A program made the position numbers and the translations under genes. 5,765 nt of DNA, taken from the NCBI GenBank assembly GCA_018238825.1, contig JABCSP010000154.1, positions 1-5,765 of the forward strand, written 5' to 3'. Within the stretch, counting starts at the first letter, position 1; each line of letters starts with the position of its first letter. This stretch comes from Candidatus Thorarchaeota archaeon (GTDB taxonomy: Archaea > Asgardarchaeota > Thorarchaeia > Thorarchaeales > Thorarchaeaceae). The notes below the pieces were generated by a model, which was not told the origin of the DNA, did not search any database, and saw only the letters and a program-made list of their open reading frames with translations. Positions 4,893-5,765 of this stretch are shown piece after piece.

Positions 4893-5765
4893 TATCAATA
4901 TCCTCGGGATCAACAGACCATCTCCCATTCTGATAGGTCATATTTCTTGTAAGGTCTAACATAGATTTTGATCCGCGTTGTGAAATTGTCATTATTGGGT
5001 TTACCGAGTCAACACCAGGCTTTTGTTCCAATGCTCTGAATAATTGATAGTATTCCACTTGATGTTCGCCAGGGGTCATTGTCCAGACAATGATGCCTCT
5101 GGAAGATATATAATACATAGTCCATGGAAACCTACCAATTGTTTCCAAGATTTGAGGTTTATATTCATCATTACAGGTTATCTCAAAACAAAAGTTTGAG
5201 GACAGTCTAGGAAGAGCAAACATTAGATAGTGTGAGAGTAGATTACGATTCTGAAGTTTTCTTACAATAGTGGATACTTCTTTCGAATCAAAATCAAACC
5301 CTTTTATGCTAAGGCTCTCGCTGATTTTGCTGGGCGCTGCTCGGGCATCCATTTGTATCTGTGAAGCTATGATATAATCTTCAATTTTCAGTTCTGGCTT
5401 AACTCCAGAGCAATTAAGAATGGGTGGGTTGTTTTTGGGATCTAGTTCTCTGTCGTCCTTTAACATATCCTCAATGTTCGGAGGAAGATCCCATTTGTCA
5501 TTGTTGAATAAGTCAACATTAGAAACTGCTCCAGAGTGAGTTTGATAATGTAAACTAGTATAATCAAAGATAGTCTTAGTGATTCTCTTGATCGAACTAT
5601 TGAAAATCTGTTTATTATCTTCATAATTTGGGAAAAGAAAGGTTACATATCCAACATCAGTCATTGTAGTCTTGAGTATACTTTTTGTAAAGGGATACTG
5701 TGTGAAACCTCGCTCAATACGATCCCAATCTAGACCCTCTTGAACAGTAAAGAATAGCATTGCTG
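4870..5765 (-). CDS. Probable Lrp/AsnC-like winged-helix transcriptional regulator, 5' end outside the window
   Basis: The visible 298 codons look like the C-terminal part of an archaeal regulator with repeated helix-turn-helix and sensor modules. The first part (about 1-60 counted from the ATG at 5760, starting L-F-F-T-V-Q and D-W-D-R-I-E-R) resembles a sensor half. A linker rich in Asp, Asn and Pro follows (about 80-123). A predicted winged helix (about 124-178) reads E-D-Y-I-I-A-S-Q, then P-S-K-I-S-E-S-L, then V-R-K-L-Q-N-R-N-L-L. A second sensor-like half runs to about 260 (E-I-T-C, then Y-Y-I-S-S-R-G-I-I-V-W-T). The frame is open through the window edge, no ribosome binding site is visible before the ATG at 5760, and the piece starts inside a sensor-like domain, so I treat it as 5'-truncated. 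Its stop lies 23 bp inside the convergent LLM gene. It may regulate its neighbours, by proximity only. The family assignment rests on pattern, not on a decisive motif. Confidence 0.6.
   Translation of the reverse strand, partial: AMLFFTVQEGLDWDRIERGFTQYPFTKSILKTTMTDVGYVTFLFPNYEDNKQIFNSSIKRITKTIFDYTSLHYQTHSGAVSNVDLFNNDKWDLPPNIEDMLKDDRELDPKNNPPILNCSGVKPELKIEDYIIASQIQMDARAAPSKISESLSIKGFDFDSKEVSTIVRKLQNRNLLSHYLMFALPRLSSNFCFEITCNDEYKPQILETIGRFPWTMYYISSRGIIVWTMTPGEHQVEYYQLFRALEQKPGVDSVNPIMTISQRGSKSMLDLTRNMTYQNGRWSVDPEDIDISPYMDF

Overview
The window looks like a piece of an archaeal chromosome, moderately AT-rich. The evidence is an archaeoflavoprotein (AfpA) homologue, a pair of LLM-fold proteins close to methylene-tetrahydromethanopterin reductase (Mer), a probable archaeal Lrp-like regulator, TATA-like boxes 20-45 bp ahead of starts, and Shine-Dalgarno sequences matching the archaeal 16S tail (GGAGGTGA). 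The lineage cannot be fixed from this alone. A Mer/F420-using archaeon is suggested, either euryarchaeal or Asgard (for example Thorarchaeota-like), and that is inference only.

Layout. (1) 1-206, minus: the N-terminal part of a uridine/purine nucleoside phosphorylase, cut by the window edge. (2) 207-592: a mostly unassigned stretch holding a possible tiny zinc-ribbon ORF (minus) and an AT-rich promoter zone at 541-568. (3) 593-970, plus: a cysteine-rich double zinc-ribbon protein of unknown function. (4) 1002-2853, minus: a two-gene operon, AfpA-type flavoprotein followed by an Eis-like multi-domain GNAT acetyltransferase. (5) 2854-2964: a divergent promoter region carrying a perfect TGTAAC-AG-GTTACA inverted repeat just before the next start codon. 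(6) 2965-4892, plus: two tandem LLM-family (Mer-like) oxidoreductase paralogues, translationally coupled by a TGATG overlap. (7) 4870-5765, minus: a probable Lrp/AsnC-like DNA-binding regulator, open at its 5' end and overlapping the second LLM gene tail-to-tail by 23 bp.

How the genes may work together. The core is a divergent redox cluster: an FMN flavoprotein with an acetyltransferase on one side, and two Mer-like flavin/F420-type proteins on the other. One intergenic region and one candidate operator lie between them. The two LLM proteins keep different versions of the cofactor-pocket motifs, and the second is about 18 residues shorter in the middle, so they may form a heterodimer rather than act as duplicate enzymes. 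A plausible reading is an uncharacterised F420- or pterin-linked redox or modification pathway with its own regulator. The substrate cannot be read from the sequence. No mobile element, CRISPR array, tRNA or rRNA was recognised.
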